From: Mesorhizobium sp. M1B.F.Ca.ET.045.04.1.1
GTDB taxonomy: Bacteria; Pseudomonadota; Alphaproteobacteria; Rhizobiales; Rhizobiaceae
Assembly: GCF_003952465.1 (NCBI RefSeq)
Contig: NZ_CP034448.1
Location: 310,001-374,000 of the forward strand
Direction: 5' to 3'
DNA: 64,000 nt
Position 1 is the stretch's first letter. Each line of letters starts with the position of its first letter. Shown here piece by piece: positions 17,929 to 26,256 of this stretch. The notes under the pieces are model-generated. The model did no database searches, was not told the DNA's origin, and saw only the letters and a list, made by a program, of their open reading frames with translations. The position numbers and the translations under genes were made by a program.

Positions 17929-20502
17929 CTATGTCCCGCGCGGCTTGGCGCGGCTGGTGGCGGCGGCAAGCAGCGGGTTTTCCGGCCAGACATGTTTTGG
18001 ATAGCGGCCGCGCATGTCGGTGCGCACATCCGCCCAGGAGCCGCGCCAGAAGCCCGGCAGGTCGCGCGTCGTCTGGATCGGGCGATGCGCCGGCGACATA
18101 AGCTCGAGCGTCAGCGGCACCGTGCCGTTGGCGATCGCCGGATGGCGGTCGAGGCCGAACAATTCCTGCACGCGGATCGACAGCACCGGCCATTCGCCGT
18201 CATAGCGGATCGGCACATGGCTGCCCGACGGCGCATCGAAATGGGTCGGCGCCAGCGCGTCGACCTTGCGCTGCAGGTCGTGCGGAACCAGCGACAGCGT
18301 TGCTGCCGCGAGTACCCCCGGCTTGATCGCCGCCAAAGAAGCATCGCCGGCTAGGAAGGGCAGCAGCCAGTCGTCCAGCCGGTCGAGAAGCGCCTGATCC
18401 GAGACGTCCGGCCAGGGGGCGCCGAGGCCGCGATGGAGCCAGCCAAGCCGCTGGCGCAGCGTCTCGGCCTCCTTGCCCCAGTCGAGCAGCGCCAGGCCGT
18501 GCTCGCGCAAGGCGTCCAGAATGGCTCGATCCGCGTCGGCGCCCGAAGGCGCCGGCAGCATGCGCTCCGCAAGCGTGATGGCGCCAAGCCGCGCGGTCTC
18601 GCGCACGCGCACGGCGCGCCGCTCGCGGTCGAAGCTTGTTTCGCGGCGCGTCTCGATGCGGTCGGCGAGCGCTGATCGGATGTCGGCTTCATCGACGGGC
18701 GAAGCGGCGGTGATGCGGGCGTTTTGCGCCTTGCCTTGCAGGTCGGCGACGACCAGCCAGGTCTCGCCGGCCAGCGGATCGGCGGCGTCGACCATGGCGC
18801 CGGAGCCGTTGGCGAGCACGAAGCGCCCGCGCTCGCCGCGGGCTTTCGCGACACGATCCGGCCAGGCGTGGATGAGGAGAGCGCCGGCGCCTTTACCCTC
18901 CCCCTTGAGGGGAGGGTCGAGCCGCGCAGCGGATCGGGGTGGGGTCGGTTCGGGCACGCTACCGCCGACCCCACCCCGGCGATCGCGCTGAGCGTCGCCC
19001 AGCGCGATCGTCGACCCTCCCCTCGAGGGGGAGGGTTTGGCCAGACGCTCGGCAAGCTGCCGGGCGGCATTGGCGCGCGGCGACTTCTCGGCGCCAAAGC
19101 GCATCAGCCGTCGTTCGAGGTCGGCGCTGTCGCCGCCCAGCCCGCGCTCGGTCAGCAGCACCGCAAGCGTCGCCGCTTCGATCGCCTGGCCCGCCTTTGC
19201 CGCCTCGGCCACCATGTGCGCGAGCCGTACCGGCAGCGCCAGCTTGCGCATCGCCGCGCCCGCTTCGGTCAGCCGGCCGGCATCGTCGAGGGCGTGCAGC
19301 GCCTTGAGCAGCACCCTCGCCTCGTTGAGCGCGGGCGCCGGCGGCGGATCGAGGAACGACAGGCTCGTCGGTTCGGCGACGCCGAAAGCGGCGCAGTCGA
19401 GCAGCAGGCCGGAAAGGTCGGCCTCGAGGATTTCCGGCGGCGTGAAGGCGGGCAGCGCTGCCGTCTGCTCGGCGCGCCATAGCCGGATGGCGACGCCCGG
19501 CTGCGTTCGCCCGGCGCGGCCGGCGCGCTGGTCGGCCGAGGCCTTGCTGACGCGCACCGTCTCAAGCCGGGTCAGGCCGCTTGCCGGCTCGTAGCGCGGC
19601 AGGCGCGACAGGCCGGAATCGATGACGACACGCACGCCGTCGATGGTGATCGAGGTCTCGGCGATCGAGCTCGCCAGCACCACCTTGCGGCGGCCGACTG
19701 GGGCCGGCTTGATCGCGGCGTCCTGCGCCCTGTTGTCGAGCTGACCGTAGAGCGGGACGATATCGGTGTCGGCCGCGACATTGCCCAGAAGCCGCTCCGC
19801 CGTGCGCTCGATCTCGCGCTGTCCGGGGAGGAAAGCGAGCACGCTGCCCTGCTCAATGGCGAGAGTGGAACGGACTGCCTTGACCATTGCGTCCTCGATG
19901 GCCACGCCCGCCGGCCGCTCGTCGTAGCGGATCTCGATGGGATAAGCGCGGCCTTCGCTTTCGATCACCGGGGCTCCGGCCAGAAGTTTTGCGACGCGCG
20001 CGCCATCGAGCGTCGCTGACATGACCAGCAGGCGCAGCTCCGGCCTCAGCGCACCCTGCACGTCGAGCGCCAGCGCCAGGCCGAAATCGCCGTCGAGCGA
20101 ACGCTCATGAAACTCATCGAAGATCACTGCCGAAACGCCAGGCAGTTCCGGGTCGTCGAGGATCATGCGCGCGAGCACGCCTTCGGTGACGACAAGGATT
20201 TTTGTCCGCGCCGAGGTGCGGTTCTCCATGCGCATGGCGTAGCCGACGGTGCCGCCGGGCTCCTCGCCGAGCAGCTCTGCCATGCGGCGGGCGGCGGCGC
20301 GGGCGGCGAGCCGGCGCGGCTCGAGCAGCACGATTCGGCCCGCGCCCAGCCATGGCGCGTCGAGCAGCACCAGCGGCACCAGCGTGGTCTTGCCGGCGCC
20401 GGGCGGCGCCACCAGCACGGCGCTGTTGCCCGCGGCCAGTGCCTGCCCGAGCGCCGGCAGCACGGCGGAAACCGGAAGCTCCGGCAGAAGTCCTGTGTTC
20501 AT
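17929..20502 (-). CDS. hrpB: ATP-dependent helicase HrpB with an in-frame repeat insert
   Basis: An 857-residue DExH helicase. Walker A PPGAGKTT is at residues 33-40, the DEAH-box variant DEFHERS near 127, then SATLDG and the motif VI region QRAGRAGRTQPG, followed by the HrpB C-terminal domain. The RNA or DNA target in the cell is unknown for this family. Residues about 489-536 are encoded by a complete palindromic repeat (18895-19036) and read KPSPSRGGSTIALGDAQRDR and onward. This Pro/Arg/Gly-rich insert is unlike the flanking helicase sequence. Without it the protein would be about 810 residues, the normal size. The frame is intact, so the insert is probably tolerated. Confidence 0.93.
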   Translation of the reverse strand: MNTGLLPELPVSAVLPALGQALAAGNSAVLVAPPGAGKTTLVPLVLLDAPWLGAGRIVLLEPRRLAARAAARRMAELLGEEPGGTVGYAMRMENRTSARTKILVVTEGVLARMILDDPELPGVSAVIFDEFHERSLDGDFGLALALDVQGALRPELRLLVMSATLDGARVAKLLAGAPVIESEGRAYPIEIRYDERPAGVAIEDAMVKAVRSTLAIEQGSVLAFLPGQREIERTAERLLGNVAADTDIVPLYGQLDNRAQDAAIKPAPVGRRKVVLASSIAETSITIDGVRVVIDSGLSRLPRYEPASGLTRLETVRVSKASADQRAGRAGRTQPGVAIRLWRAEQTAALPAFTPPEILEADLSGLLLDCAAFGVAEPTSLSFLDPPPAPALNEARVLLKALHALDDAGRLTEAGAAMRKLALPVRLAHMVAEAAKAGQAIEAATLAVLLTERGLGGDSADLERRLMRFGAEKSPRANAARQLAERLAKPSPSRGGSTIALGDAQRDRRGGVGGSVPEPTPPRSAARLDPPLKGEGKGAGALLIHAWPDRVAKARGERGRFVLANGSGAMVDAADPLAGETWLVVADLQGKAQNARITAASPVDEADIRSALADRIETRRETSFDRERRAVRVRETARLGAITLAERMLPAPSGADADRAILDALREHGLALLDWGKEAETLRQRLGWLHRGLGAPWPDVSDQALLDRLDDWLLPFLAGDASLAAIKPGVLAAATLSLVPHDLQRKVDALAPTHFDAPSGSHVPIRYDGEWPVLSIRVQELFGLDRHPAIANGTVPLTLELMSPAHRPIQTTRDLPGFWRGSWADVRTDMRGRYPKHVWPENPLLAAATSRAKPRGT
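18895..19036. repeat. 142-bp palindromic element inserted in frame inside hrpB
   Basis: Perfectly placed outer arms ACCCTCCCCCTTGAGGGGAG (from 18895) and CTCCCCTCGAGGGGGAGGGT (to 19036), with inner inverted pairs CGGGGTGGGGTCGG / CCGACCCCACCCCGG and GATCGCGCTG / CAGCGCGATC. The element is read through on the minus strand without a stop. In size it resembles the 143-bp intergenic element at 25854-25996. Confidence 0.88.
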
Positions 20503-20550
20503 CGCGTCCGCATATCAGCGGCCAAGGTCAGCGCGCAACCGCTCAGCAAA

Positions 20551-21441
20551 TCAGAGCCTTGTCCTCGTAAACGGGTTCCAGCGCACCGTGCCAAGCCGCA
20601 CCTCCTCGCGCACCATGGTGAGCAGTCCGGAAGCGCCGACGACGGCCAGGCCAACCATCGTCAGCATGTCCGGATATTCGTTGAAAAAGAACGCGCCCAG
20701 CACCACGGCCCAAACGATCTGCGAATAATGCGTCGGCGCGATCCGGTTGGCCGGCGCATATTTGACGGCAAGCAGCTGCAGCAATTGGCCGCCTGCGGTG
20801 AAGATGCCGGCCAGCATCAGCCAGACCAGTTGCCCAAGATTGGGGAGCGAGAACGACGTCGCGGCCGCGCCGACGCCGTTGAACAGCAGGCCATAGCCGA
20901 CCAGCGCGCCGAGGATCGTGGTGCGCTTTTCCTGCCGGGCCAGCGAACGCATCAGGATGACGCTGGTTGCCGCGAGGAAGGCATTGGCGAAGGCGGCGAG
21001 ATGGCCGAGATGCAATTCGCGAAAGCCCGGCCGCACCACCAGCATGACACCGGCAAAGCCAGCGACGACGGCAAGCCATCGCCAGGGTCCAACTCTCTCC
21101 TTCAGGATAACGGTCGAGAGGATGGTGACCAGCAGCGGCGCCAGGAAGATCAGCGCGTAGACTTCCGCCAGCGGGATGGTGGTGAAGGCATAGACGCTGA
21201 GCACGCCCGACGCGATGCCGGCCAAGGCGCGCGCCTGCACCGCCCATGGGCGCTTGGTGCGCCAGAAGTCGCGCCAGCGCTCATCGGCCGGACGGGTGAA
21301 GAACAGGAAACAGCCGGCAAACAAGGTTACGAAGAAGCCGATCTCGAAGACGGTGAACTGCCCGCCCAGGCTCTTGATGACGGCATCGCTGCACGAATAG
21401 CTTGCATAAGCGATCAGAGCGAGCAGGATTCCGTTCGGCAC
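20551..21441 (-). CDS. DMT-superfamily permease (EamA domains)
   Basis: A 296-residue inner-membrane protein with about ten membrane segments arranged as two EamA repeats, typical of drug/metabolite transporters. The start is GTG (21441) reading MPNGILLALIAYASYSCSDA; no ATG fits. The second repeat ends PDMLTMVGLAVVGASGLLTM. The substrate is unknown. It is divergent from the PIG-L gene with only 23 bp between start codons, so the two promoters must overlap the coding ends. Confidence 0.87.
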   Translation of the reverse strand: MPNGILLALIAYASYSCSDAVIKSLGGQFTVFEIGFFVTLFAGCFLFFTRPADERWRDFWRTKRPWAVQARALAGIASGVLSVYAFTTIPLAEVYALIFLAPLLVTILSTVILKERVGPWRWLAVVAGFAGVMLVVRPGFRELHLGHLAAFANAFLAATSVILMRSLARQEKRTTILGALVGYGLLFNGVGAAATSFSLPNLGQLVWLMLAGIFTAGGQLLQLLAVKYAPANRIAPTHYSQIVWAVVLGAFFFNEYPDMLTMVGLAVVGASGLLTMVREEVRLGTVRWNPFTRTRL

Positions 21442-21464
21442 GTTCCGTTTCCGGGAGAATAGAC

Positions 21465-22154
21465 GTGAAGATACTGGCGCTGGGGGCGCATCCCGACGAC
21501 ATCGAGATCTTCATGTTCGGTACGATGGCCGCCTATGCCGCGCTAGGCGCAGAGCTGACTTTTGCGATAGCCACGGACGGCGCCAAGGGCGGCAAGGGCG
21601 ACCCGGCGGCGCTCGCCAAGGCACGGCGCGAGGAAGCGACGACAGCGGCCGGCCTGCTCGGCGTCACGCCGCGTTTCCTCGACTTCCCCGACGGTGCGCT
21701 GGTGGCGGACGCCGCGCTCATCGGCGCGCTGAAGGCGCTGATCGGCGAGGTCAAGCCCGATCTCGCGATCACGCATGCGCCGAACGATTATCACGGCGAC
21801 CACCGCGCGCTGTCGGACGGCGTGCGCATCGCCGCGTCCTTCGCGGTGCCGGTGCTGCATGCCGACACGCTCGGCGGCACAGGCTTTTCGCCGACGCACT
21901 ACGTCGATATCTCTGCTCATTGGGACATCAAGGCGCAGGCGATCCGTGCGCATCGCTCGCAAGATCCGGAGCGTTTCGTCGCGGGCGCACGCACGCAGAA
22001 CGAATTCCGCGCCGGCCAGTGCAACGGTGCGCCAGGCGCGCTGGCCGAGGCCTTCCGGTTCGAGCCCGTCTTCCCCTTCGCCGACATACGCGAGTTGCTG
22101 CCGACGCCGCCACCGATCCGGCCGGTGACGGTCAGCACGAAGAGCGCCAGCTAG
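21465..22154 (+). CDS. PIG-L/LmbE family deacetylase
   Basis: A 229-residue predicted zinc-dependent N-acetyl-sugar deacetylase. The N-terminal metal motif AHPDD (GAHPDDIEIFMFGTMAAY) and the second metal ligand region HAPNDYHGDHRALSD are both present. Start GTG 21465 has a GGGAGA upstream. The substrate cannot be named; family members act on GlcNAc-containing conjugates. The TAG stop is the first part of a RIME-like palindrome. Confidence 0.87.
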   Translation: MKILALGAHPDDIEIFMFGTMAAYAALGAELTFAIATDGAKGGKGDPAALAKARREEATTAAGLLGVTPRFLDFPDGALVADAALIGALKALIGEVKPDLAITHAPNDYHGDHRALSDGVRIAASFAVPVLHADTLGGTGFSPTHYVDISAHWDIKAQAIRAHRSQDPERFVAGARTQNEFRAGQCNGAPGALAEAFRFEPVFPFADIRELLPTPPPIRPVTVSTKSAS

Positions 22155-22255
22155 AGCGTTTCGCCGTTTCACGGAAACGGCGAAACGCTCTAGCCCTTTG
22201 GTTTGACGCAATTCCGGACGGAAAACCGTTTCACACTTTTCCTGGAATTGCTCTA
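22151..22255. repeat. RIME-like element carrying the PIG-L stop codon
   Basis: First half (22151-22193) is a perfect 20-bp stem hairpin, CTAGAGCGTTTCGCCGTTTC / GAAACGGCGAAACGCTCTAG, with a 3-base loop. Second half is GACGCAATTCCGGACGGAAA through TTTTCCTGGAATTGCTCTAA. The gene's TAG at 22152-22154 is inside the first arm. The hairpin may also terminate the PIG-L transcript before the ABC operon. Confidence 0.85.
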
Positions 22256-22358
22256 AGCCGGCTGACGACTATCCGGCCGGAGCGGCCGGCAGTTATTTCC
22301 CAACGATTTCAAGCACGCCTTTCGCCATGCTGCGGCGCAGCAACGAATTCGCTTGCAT

Positions 22359-22398
22359 TGTTTAGTAAAAAGAGCATCACTAAACAAATTACTAAACA
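22359..22398 (+). promoter_or_regulatory. Triple operator-like motif upstream of the ABC/DHA locus
   Basis: Three related 10-mers lie in 40 bp: TGTTTAGTAA (22359-22368), ACTAAACAAA (22379-22388) and TTACTAAACA (22389-22398). The first and last are perfect inverted repeats. They are AT-rich in a GC-rich background and lie about 100 bp before the binding-protein gene. This looks like an operator for a dimeric sugar-responsive repressor, but no regulator of a known class is encoded next to it. Confidence 0.55.
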
Positions 22399-22499
22399 TC
22401 GGCGACGCATCGCGCGTCATGTTCAGGCCCTTGGGAGGAGCGAGGGTTGAGGGTTTTGAAACCGTCATCCGGACGCGTTTCGCAAATGGGAGGTAAGGC

Positions 22500-23831
22500 A
22501 TGAAATCGACCTGGAAACTGGCGTTGGGACTGGCCTCGGCGGCACTCGCGTCGACCGCCGTCTCGAAAGTCGCGCATGCGGAAGACCTGACGCTTTGCTG
22601 GGCGGCCTGGGATCCGGCCAACGCGCTCGTGGAACTGTCCAAGGATTTTACCAAGGAAACCGGCATCGGCATGAAGTTCGAATTCGTGCCGTGGACCAAC
22701 TATGCCGACCGCTTCCTCAACGAGCTCAACTCGCACGGCAAGCTCTGCGACCTGATCATCGGCGACAGCCAGTGGATCGGCGGCGCCGCCGAGAACGGCC
22801 ACTACGTCAAGCTGAACGACTTCTTCGACAAGGAGAAGATCAGCATGGACGATTTCGTGCCGGCGACCGTGGTCGGCTATTCCGAATGGCCGAAGAACAC
22901 GCCGAACTACTGGGCGCTGCCGGCGATGGGCGACGTCGTCGGCTGGACCTATCGCAAGGACTGGTTCTCGCGGCCGGAGCTCAAGAAGGAATTCAAGGAG
23001 AAGTATGGCTGGGACCTCGCCCCGCCGACCACCTTCGACCAGTTGAAGCAGATCGCCGAATTCTTCCAGAAGCGGCAGATCGACGGCAAGACCGTCTACG
23101 GCGCCTCGATCTATACCGAGCGCGGCTCGGAAGGCATCACCATGGGTGCCATGGACGTCCTCTACAGCTACGGCTTCCAGTACGAGAATCCGAAGAAGCC
23201 CTATGAGATGGAAGGCTTCGTCAATTCCGAGAAGTCGGTGAAGGGGCTGGAATTCTACAAGGCGCTCTATGATTGCTGCACGCCGCCCGGCGCCTCCAAC
23301 AGCTACATGGGCGAAGGCGTCGACGCCTTCAAATCAGGACAGGTGGCGATGCACATGAACTTCGCCTTCACCTGGCCCGGCCTGCAGAAGGACGAGAATG
23401 TCGGCGGCGACAAAATAGGCTACTTCGTCAATCCGAAAGGTCCCGACGGCGACCAGTTCGCGCAGCTCGGCGGCCAGGGCATTTCGGTGGTATCCTATTC
23501 CGACAAGCAGGAATCGGCGCTGAAATACATCAAGTGGTTCGCCAACAAGGACGTGCAGGCCAAATGGTGGTCGCTCGGCGGTTATTCCTGCCTGAATTCC
23601 GTGGTCAAGGACCCGAAGTTCCCGTCCAGCCAGCCCTATGCTCAGGCCTTCCTCGACTCCATGGCCGTCGTGAAGGACTTCTGGGCCGAGCCGAGCTACG
23701 CACCGCTGCTGCAGGCCTCGCAGAAGCGCTTCCACGATTATGTCGTCGCCGGCCAGGGCTCGGCCAAGGACGCGCTCGACGGTCTCGTCAAGGACTGGAC
23801 GCAGGTCTTCCAGGACGACGGCAAGATGTGA
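22500..23831 (+). CDS. ABC transporter substrate-binding protein (carbohydrate family 1)
   Basis: A 443-residue periplasmic protein with a Sec signal peptide (MKSTWKLALGLASAALASTA, cleavage predicted after AHA27). The mature part matches the extracellular solute-binding family for sugars and polyols, with DLIIGDSQWIGGAAENGHYV and VDAFKSGQVAMHMNFAFTWP. GGGAGGT precedes the ATG. It is the first gene of the transport operon and is followed by a 12-bp hairpin, which often favours a high level of the binding protein. The downstream DHA-kinase genes suggest a polyol or keto-sugar ligand; this is inference. Confidence 0.92.
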   Translation: MKSTWKLALGLASAALASTAVSKVAHAEDLTLCWAAWDPANALVELSKDFTKETGIGMKFEFVPWTNYADRFLNELNSHGKLCDLIIGDSQWIGGAAENGHYVKLNDFFDKEKISMDDFVPATVVGYSEWPKNTPNYWALPAMGDVVGWTYRKDWFSRPELKKEFKEKYGWDLAPPTTFDQLKQIAEFFQKRQIDGKTVYGASIYTERGSEGITMGAMDVLYSYGFQYENPKKPYEMEGFVNSEKSVKGLEFYKALYDCCTPPGASNSYMGEGVDAFKSGQVAMHMNFAFTWPGLQKDENVGGDKIGYFVNPKGPDGDQFAQLGGQGISVVSYSDKQESALKYIKWFANKDVQAKWWSLGGYSCLNSVVKDPKFPSSQPYAQAFLDSMAVVKDFWAEPSYAPLLQASQKRFHDYVVAGQGSAKDALDGLVKDWTQVFQDDGKM

Positions 23832-23854
23832 GGCTCCTCCCGAGCCAGACCGCA

Positions 23855-23884
23855 GCGTCCCGTGCCGCCCTTGGCACGGGACGC
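23855..23884 (+). promoter_or_regulatory. Perfect 12-bp hairpin after the binding-protein gene
   Basis: GCGTCCCGTGCC-GCCCTT-GGCACGGGACGC is a perfect stem with a six-base loop and no U-tract. It is placed between the binding-protein stop and the first permease. Such hairpins usually stabilise the upstream mRNA or partly terminate transcription, giving more binding protein than permease. Confidence 0.7.
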
Positions 23885-23917
23885 AGTTCAGATAAATTCC
23901 ATCGCCGAGACTGACCA

Positions 23918-24886
23918 GTGACCGATGCAGGACTAACCATGCTCAATCGGACTGCGGACAACGTTGCCCGGGCGACGCCGGAGCCGTTGGCCAGGAAGAT
24001 CCGGGGCATCAGCGACAAGGGCCTCGCCTGGCTGTTCATCTCGCCGACGATCCTGTTGCTTTTGGCCATCAACATCTTTCCGCTGTTCTGGGCGATCTAT
24101 CTCTCCTTCACCAATTACCGCGCCAATCGCCCCAACGAGGCGGTGAAGAATCTCGGGCTCGCCAACTACCGGCGCATCCTCGGCGACCAGGACATCTGGA
24201 TCGCCATGCAGACGACGGCGCATTTCGTCTTCTGGACGATCCTTTTGCAGACGGTGATCGGCTTCACGCTGGCCTGGCTGATCGACAGAAAATTCCGCGG
24301 CCACGCCTTCTGGACGACCATCATCCTGGTACCGATGATGTTGTCGCCGGCGGTGGTCGGCAATTTCTGGCGCTTCCTCTACGAGCCGCAGATCGGGCTG
24401 TTCGCCTATGCGGTCTCCTTCCTCACCGGCATCCCGCCGACGAATGTGCAGATGCTGTCCAATGTCGAGCTGGCGCCATGGGCGATCATCATCGTCGACA
24501 CCTGGATGTGGACGCCTTACGTGATGCTGATCTGCCTCGCCGGCCTGCGCTCGATCCCCGAATACATCTACGAAGCGGCCGAGGTCGACCGCGCCTCCAA
24601 CTGGCGGCAATTCTGGTCGATCACGCTGCCGATGGCGCTGCCCTTCATCATGCTGGCGGTGCTGTTCCGCGGCATCGAGAACTTCAAGATGTTCGACATG
24701 GTGAACCTGCTCACCGGCGGCGGGCCGGGCTCGACCACCGAGGTCGCGTCGATCACGCTGAAGCGGCAGGCCTTCGAGAGCTGGCGCACCGGCTATTCCT
24801 CGGCCTTCGCCATCATCCTGTTCGTCGCGGTGTTCGGTCTCGCCAACATCTACGTCAAGGCGCTCAACAAGGTGAAGCAGAGATGA
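23918..24886 (+). CDS. ABC sugar permease, MalF-type
   Basis: A 322-residue inner-membrane protein with six predicted membrane segments and the cytoplasmic EAA loop YIYEAAEVDRASNWRQFWSI, which docks to the ATPase. The start is GTG 23918 (ACCAGTGACCG context); an in-frame ATG at 23939 is an alternative. Its stop overlaps the next permease start (ATGA), indicating translational coupling. Confidence 0.92.
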   Translation: MTDAGLTMLNRTADNVARATPEPLARKIRGISDKGLAWLFISPTILLLLAINIFPLFWAIYLSFTNYRANRPNEAVKNLGLANYRRILGDQDIWIAMQTTAHFVFWTILLQTVIGFTLAWLIDRKFRGHAFWTTIILVPMMLSPAVVGNFWRFLYEPQIGLFAYAVSFLTGIPPTNVQMLSNVELAPWAIIIVDTWMWTPYVMLICLAGLRSIPEYIYEAAEVDRASNWRQFWSITLPMALPFIMLAVLFRGIENFKMFDMVNLLTGGGPGSTTEVASITLKRQAFESWRTGYSSAFAIILFVAVFGLANIYVKALNKVKQR

Positions 24887-25833
24887 GCCTGACCACCGCC
24901 CATTCCGTCGTCGCGCCGTCGTCGAACTCGAAACGGCTCGCCGGGGCGCTCGTCGTCGGCTACGCGCTGATCTCGATCGTGCCGCTGCTCTGGATCTTCG
25001 CCACCAGCTTCAAGACGCCGCCGGATTCGATCGCCTATCCGCCGAAGATCGTGTTTCAGCCGAGCATCGAGGGCTATTGCAACCTGTTCACCACCCGCAC
25101 CAGGCAGACACCGGAATACATCAACGCGCTCGGACCGGCGACCGGTTTCTGCGACGAGACGGTGCGCAAGCGCAACATGGTAATCGCCGGACCGTCGAAC
25201 TTCCTGCCGCGCTTCGTCAACTCGCTGATCATCGCCTTCGGCTCGACCTTCTGCGCGGTGTTCCTCGGCACGCTCTCGGCCTATGGCTTCTCGCGCTTCA
25301 AGGTGCCTCTGGCAGACGATCTTCTGTTCTTCATCCTGTCGACGCGCTTCATGCCGCCGATCGCGGTCGCGATCCCGATCTACCTGATGTACCGCGAGCT
25401 CGGCCTTTCCGACACCGCGCTCGGCATGATCCTGCTCTACACCGCGGTCAACGTCTCTTTAGCCGTCTGGCTGCTCAAGGGCTTCATCGACGAGATCCCG
25501 CGCGAGTATGAAGAGGCGGCGATGATCGACGGCTATACCAGGCTGCAGGCCTTCTGGCGCACCGTGCTGCCGCAGGCGACCACAGGCATAGCCGCGACCG
25601 CCATCTTCTGCCTGATCTTCGCCTGGAACGAATATGCCTTCGCCGCCCTGCTCACTTCAGGCACGGCGCAGACCGCGCCGCCCTTCATCCCGACCATCAT
25701 AGGCGAAGGCGGCCAGGACTGGCCGGCGGTGGCGGCCGGCACGACGATCTTCCTGGTGCCGATACTGGTCTTCACCATCCTGCTCCGCAAGCAATTGCTG
25801 CGCGGCATCACCTTCGGCGCGGTGCGCAAATGA
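24883..25833 (+). CDS. ABC sugar permease, MalG-type
   Basis: A 316-residue inner-membrane permease with the EAA loop REYEEAAMIDGYTRLQAFWR. It carries a long periplasmic loop after the first membrane segment (residues about 50-100), rich in charged residues, as often seen in MalG-like partners of polyol importers. Start ATG 24883 overlaps the previous stop. The gene is followed by a palindromic repeat inside the operon. Confidence 0.93.
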   Translation: MSLTTAHSVVAPSSNSKRLAGALVVGYALISIVPLLWIFATSFKTPPDSIAYPPKIVFQPSIEGYCNLFTTRTRQTPEYINALGPATGFCDETVRKRNMVIAGPSNFLPRFVNSLIIAFGSTFCAVFLGTLSAYGFSRFKVPLADDLLFFILSTRFMPPIAVAIPIYLMYRELGLSDTALGMILLYTAVNVSLAVWLLKGFIDEIPREYEEAAMIDGYTRLQAFWRTVLPQATTGIAATAIFCLIFAWNEYAFAALLTSGTAQTAPPFIPTIIGEGGQDWPAVAAGTTIFLVPILVFTILLRKQLLRGITFGAVRK

Positions 25834-25853
25834 CTAGTGTGGGAATAAGTCGA

Positions 25854-25996
25854 CCCCCACTCCGTCAAGCTTCGCTCGACACCTGTCCCCCGATCGACGG
25901 GGGAGAGGAAGGGCGCGAACTTCATTCAGCCAGGCTCCCTTCCTCTCCCTCCGGAGGGGGGAGAGGTGGCGCTGCGAAGCAGCGACGGAGTGGGGG
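25854..25996. repeat. 143-bp palindromic element inside the ABC operon
   Basis: Outer arms CCCCCACTCCGTC (25854-25866) and GACGGAGTGGGGG (25984-25996) are perfect complements. Inner parts GCTTCGCTCGACACC / GGTGGCGCTGCGAAGC and CTCTCCCTCCGGAGGGGGGAG also pair. It lies between the second permease gene and the 67-codon membrane gene, so it would be transcribed in the middle of the operon. Confidence 0.85.
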
Positions 25997-26050
25997 AACC
26001 ACCTGGCAACCATCTCTCCCCGTAAACGGGGATAAGGACGGGAGGAACGC

Positions 26051-26254
26051 ATGAACCGCTCTGTCGTCTCCAAGCGCTCTTCTTGGCCTCGTTGGGCAAG
26101 GCGCGGCTTGATGGAAAACATCGCCACGGCGCTGATCGCCATCGGCTTCCTGATGCTGTTCCAGCCCTTCGCGCTGTCGCTCTACAGCTATTCCTTCGTC
26201 ACCATGCTCGCCGGCACGGCCATGTTCATCATCGTCTCGAAATTTCCGGTATAG
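26051..26254 (+). CDS. Small membrane protein of the ABC operon
   Basis: A 67-residue protein with a basic N-terminus (MNRSVVSKRSSWPRWARRGL) and two hydrophobic segments (IATALIAIGFLMLFQPFALS and FVTMLAGTAMFIIV). A strong GGGAGGA ribosome site precedes the ATG. It ends 2 bp before the first ATPase gene, so it is clearly part of the operon. Polyol/glycerol importers of rhizobia often include such a small membrane gene of unknown role. No domain is recognised. It may help assemble the permease or be a regulatory subunit. Confidence 0.75.
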   Translation: MNRSVVSKRSSWPRWARRGLMENIATALIAIGFLMLFQPFALSLYSYSFVTMLAGTAMFIIVSKFPV

Positions 26255-26256
26255 CC

